Positions 21,237-22,295 of a stretch of DNA of 22,295 bases are shown one piece after another. A model generated the notes under the pieces. The model was given only the letters and a program-made list of their open reading frames with translations, did not search any database and was not told the origin of the DNA. The DNA is from JAZFYD01 sp036443405 (GTDB taxonomy: Bacteria; Planctomycetota; PLA2), in NCBI GenBank assembly GCA_036443405.1, contig JAZFYD010000094.1, forward strand, positions 1-22,295, given 5' to 3'. Every line of letters begins with the position of its first letter. The stretch's first letter is position 1. The position numbers were made by a program, and so were the translations under genes.

Positions 21237-21399
21237 GGCTCCGTCTGAGAAAAACCCGCAGGCCCGAGATCGAGCTGGGAGGTTCGTCAGGCGTCGTTCG
21301 CCGACGACCCTCTATCCAATGTCGATAGTGCGAGGAGGCGAACGGCGGCTGACGGGCCTATCCAGCCGATCGAAGACAGGGGTTTTCTCAGACGGAGCC
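21237..21399. mobile_element. 163 bp MITE-like element with 21 bp terminal inverted repeats, flanked by TA
   Basis: The left end 21237-21257 begins GGCTCCGTCTGAGAAAAA. The right end 21379-21399 is its inverted copy with one difference in 21. TA flanks each side (21235-21236 and 21400-21401), as expected for a TA target duplication (IS630-like, or the TA-targeting part of IS5). The arms stay roughly complementary inwards to a central CTATC/GATAG hairpin near 21315-21331, so the whole element folds back. It has no coding capacity. It sits exactly in the TA of the TAG stop codon of the HtrA-like gene. Confidence 0.85.
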
Positions 21400-22295
21400 T
21401 AACGCGAGCCGGCGGGAGCGCGGATGGCGATGGCCAGCGGGAGGCTCTCGCCCGCGCGCATCACGAGCAACTCGATCCAGCCGCGGCTGGCGACAAGCGC
21501 CGCCTTGAACTCGGCGACATCGGCGATCCCGCCGCCGCCACCCTCGATCACGACGTCGCCGCGCTTCAGTCCGGCCAGCTCCGCGATGCTGTCGACTTCG
21601 ATCCGCTCGACGACGACGCCGCGCTGTCCCTTGTCCAGCCGGAGATAGGCGGCGAGCGACGGGCCAAGTTCGATGACCTCGAGGCCGAGGCTTTGCGGCC
21701 CGACCCACTGCGCCTCTTCTTGCGCGCGATTGCCCAGCGTGACGATCACGTCCTGGTCGAGTCGCTCCACCGTCAGGACGACGCGATCACCTGGACGCCG
21801 CAGGGCGAGCTCGCGAGACAGACGCGCCGCATCGCAGCGCGTGCCGTCGATCGACGAGATCACATCGCCGGCGATGAGGCCGCCCGTGCTCGCGGGCGAA
21901 CCCTTGATCACCGACGCGACGCGCCCGCCGGTCTTCGATGCCTCGATCACGATGCCGAGAAAACCGCGGCGGATCCGACCGTACTCCGCGATGTCGGACA
22001 CGGCACGGGAGAGCACGGACGCACCGAGGAACAAACCGGTCATTCGCCGCTTGACGAAGTTGCGCGATACGACCGGTTCGCCGTACTTGTACCCCGTGAA
22101 GATGCCGAGCAGCCGACCGCGCGACGAAACGAGCGGCGTCCCGATCGGCGTCGACGGCGACGGGCCCGCCGTGCCGAAGAGCCCGACCTCGGGGGCGGCG
22201 TCGCGGACTCGCAGCATCTGCACGAAATCCGCGTCGCCGTAGCCGAGCACGCCTCTGCTGTCGACCTGAGGCACCTTTGTTTCGAATGACAGCGC
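21399..22295 (-). CDS. HtrA/DegP-like protein with two PDZ domains and a degenerate protease site (N-terminus beyond window)
   Basis: The last 298 residues are present and the frame is open to the window edge. Counting from the edge, residues about 1-95 look like the second half of a trypsin-like HtrA barrel. The block that should hold the catalytic Gly-Asn-Ser-Gly-Gly-Pro-Leu reads Thr-Pro-Ile-Gly-Thr-Pro-Leu-Val (49-56), so Ser is replaced by Ile and the protease is predicted inactive. Two PDZ domains follow (about 105-185 and 195-290) with Gly-Asp-Val-Ile-Ser-Ser-Ile-Asp-Gly and Gly-Asp-Val-Val-Ile-Glu-Gly. It would act as a binding or scaffold protein in the envelope. The stop is TAG at 21401-21399; the MITE begins within it. 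Confidence 0.85.
   Translation of the reverse strand, partial: ALSFETKVPQVDSRGVLGYGDADFVQMLRVRDAAPEVGLFGTAGPSPSTPIGTPLVSSRGRLLGIFTGYKYGEPVVSRNFVKRRMTGLFLGASVLSRAVSDIAEYGRIRRGFLGIVIEASKTGGRVASVIKGSPASTGGLIAGDVISSIDGTRCDAARLSRELALRRPGDRVVLTVERLDQDVIVTLGNRAQEEAQWVGPQSLGLEVIELGPSLAAYLRLDKGQRGVVVERIEVDSIAELAGLKRGDVVIEGGGGGIADVAEFKAALVASRGWIELLVMRAGESLPLAIAIRAPAGSR

Noticed and set aside
21399..21401. MITE creating a premature stop in the HtrA-like gene
   Set aside because: Removing the element with one TA copy still leaves TAG at the same place, so the stop predates the insertion.
1..22295. CRISPR array, tRNA or rRNA genes, prophage or integron
   Set aside because: No regular direct repeats with spacers, no cloverleaf or rRNA-like segment that I could recognise, and no phage, integrase or transposase genes.

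Overview
This is a GC-rich bacterial chromosomal window with 21 protein genes that I can support, two of them cut by the window edges. It has no rRNA, tRNA, CRISPR array or intact transposase. The gene style fits Planctomycetota: a receiver fused to an RsbW-like ATPase, many secreted proteins of unknown function, little operon structure, and single housekeeping genes (pyrH, hemH, queF) outside their usual operons. I hold that assignment only moderately, because no marker gene is present.

Layout. 1-3.5 kb: signalling block (end of an HPt protein, receiver-ATPase response regulator, single-domain receiver, CHASE-PAS histidine kinase). 3.7-6.0 kb: M32 carboxypeptidase and pyrH. 6.1-7.8 kb: two secreted thiol-type proteins on the minus strand. 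One of them reads through an in-frame TGA that falls exactly in a thioredoxin-type active site (Sec-Thr-Pro-Cys) and is followed by a bSECIS-like hairpin, so it is a probable selenoprotein that ordinary gene calling would truncate. 7.8-9.4 kb: ferrochelatase and a small heat-shock protein. 9.5-12.1 kb: four-helix membrane protein, ClC channel/transporter with CBS domains, and a cupin. 12.4-16.4 kb: PTS EIIA-like protein, YwaF/TIGR02206-type membrane protein, and a trkA-trkH potassium-uptake pair. 16.6-22.3 kb: secreted protein, queF, PLP enzyme, lipoprotein with an alternating beta-repeat, a secreted protein with a secretin-like tail, and the end of an HtrA-like protein that lacks the catalytic serine motif.

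Non-coding structure is unusually rich. Three repeat families appear: (a) two 70-71 bp elements with GGTGCC/GGCACC ends in opposite orientation, each beside a hairpin with the same GCGCAAC/GTTGCGC stem; (b) two intergenic hairpins whose left arm is a run of CCTNNN hexamers and whose right arm is a run of AGGNNN hexamers; (c) a 163 bp MITE-like element with about 21 bp inverted ends, inserted in the TA of a TAG stop codon so that the stop codon is unchanged.

Most free-standing genes have a TANNNT -10 box ending 6-9 bases before the start codon and no Shine-Dalgarno sequence, so leaderless transcription looks common here. Only the hsp20 gene and one secreted-protein gene have clear AAGGAG sites, while several genes inside operons start through 4-base overlaps. 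Transport and redox genes dominate by function (K+, Cl-, haem, thiol chemistry), but I see no single pathway joining the whole window.
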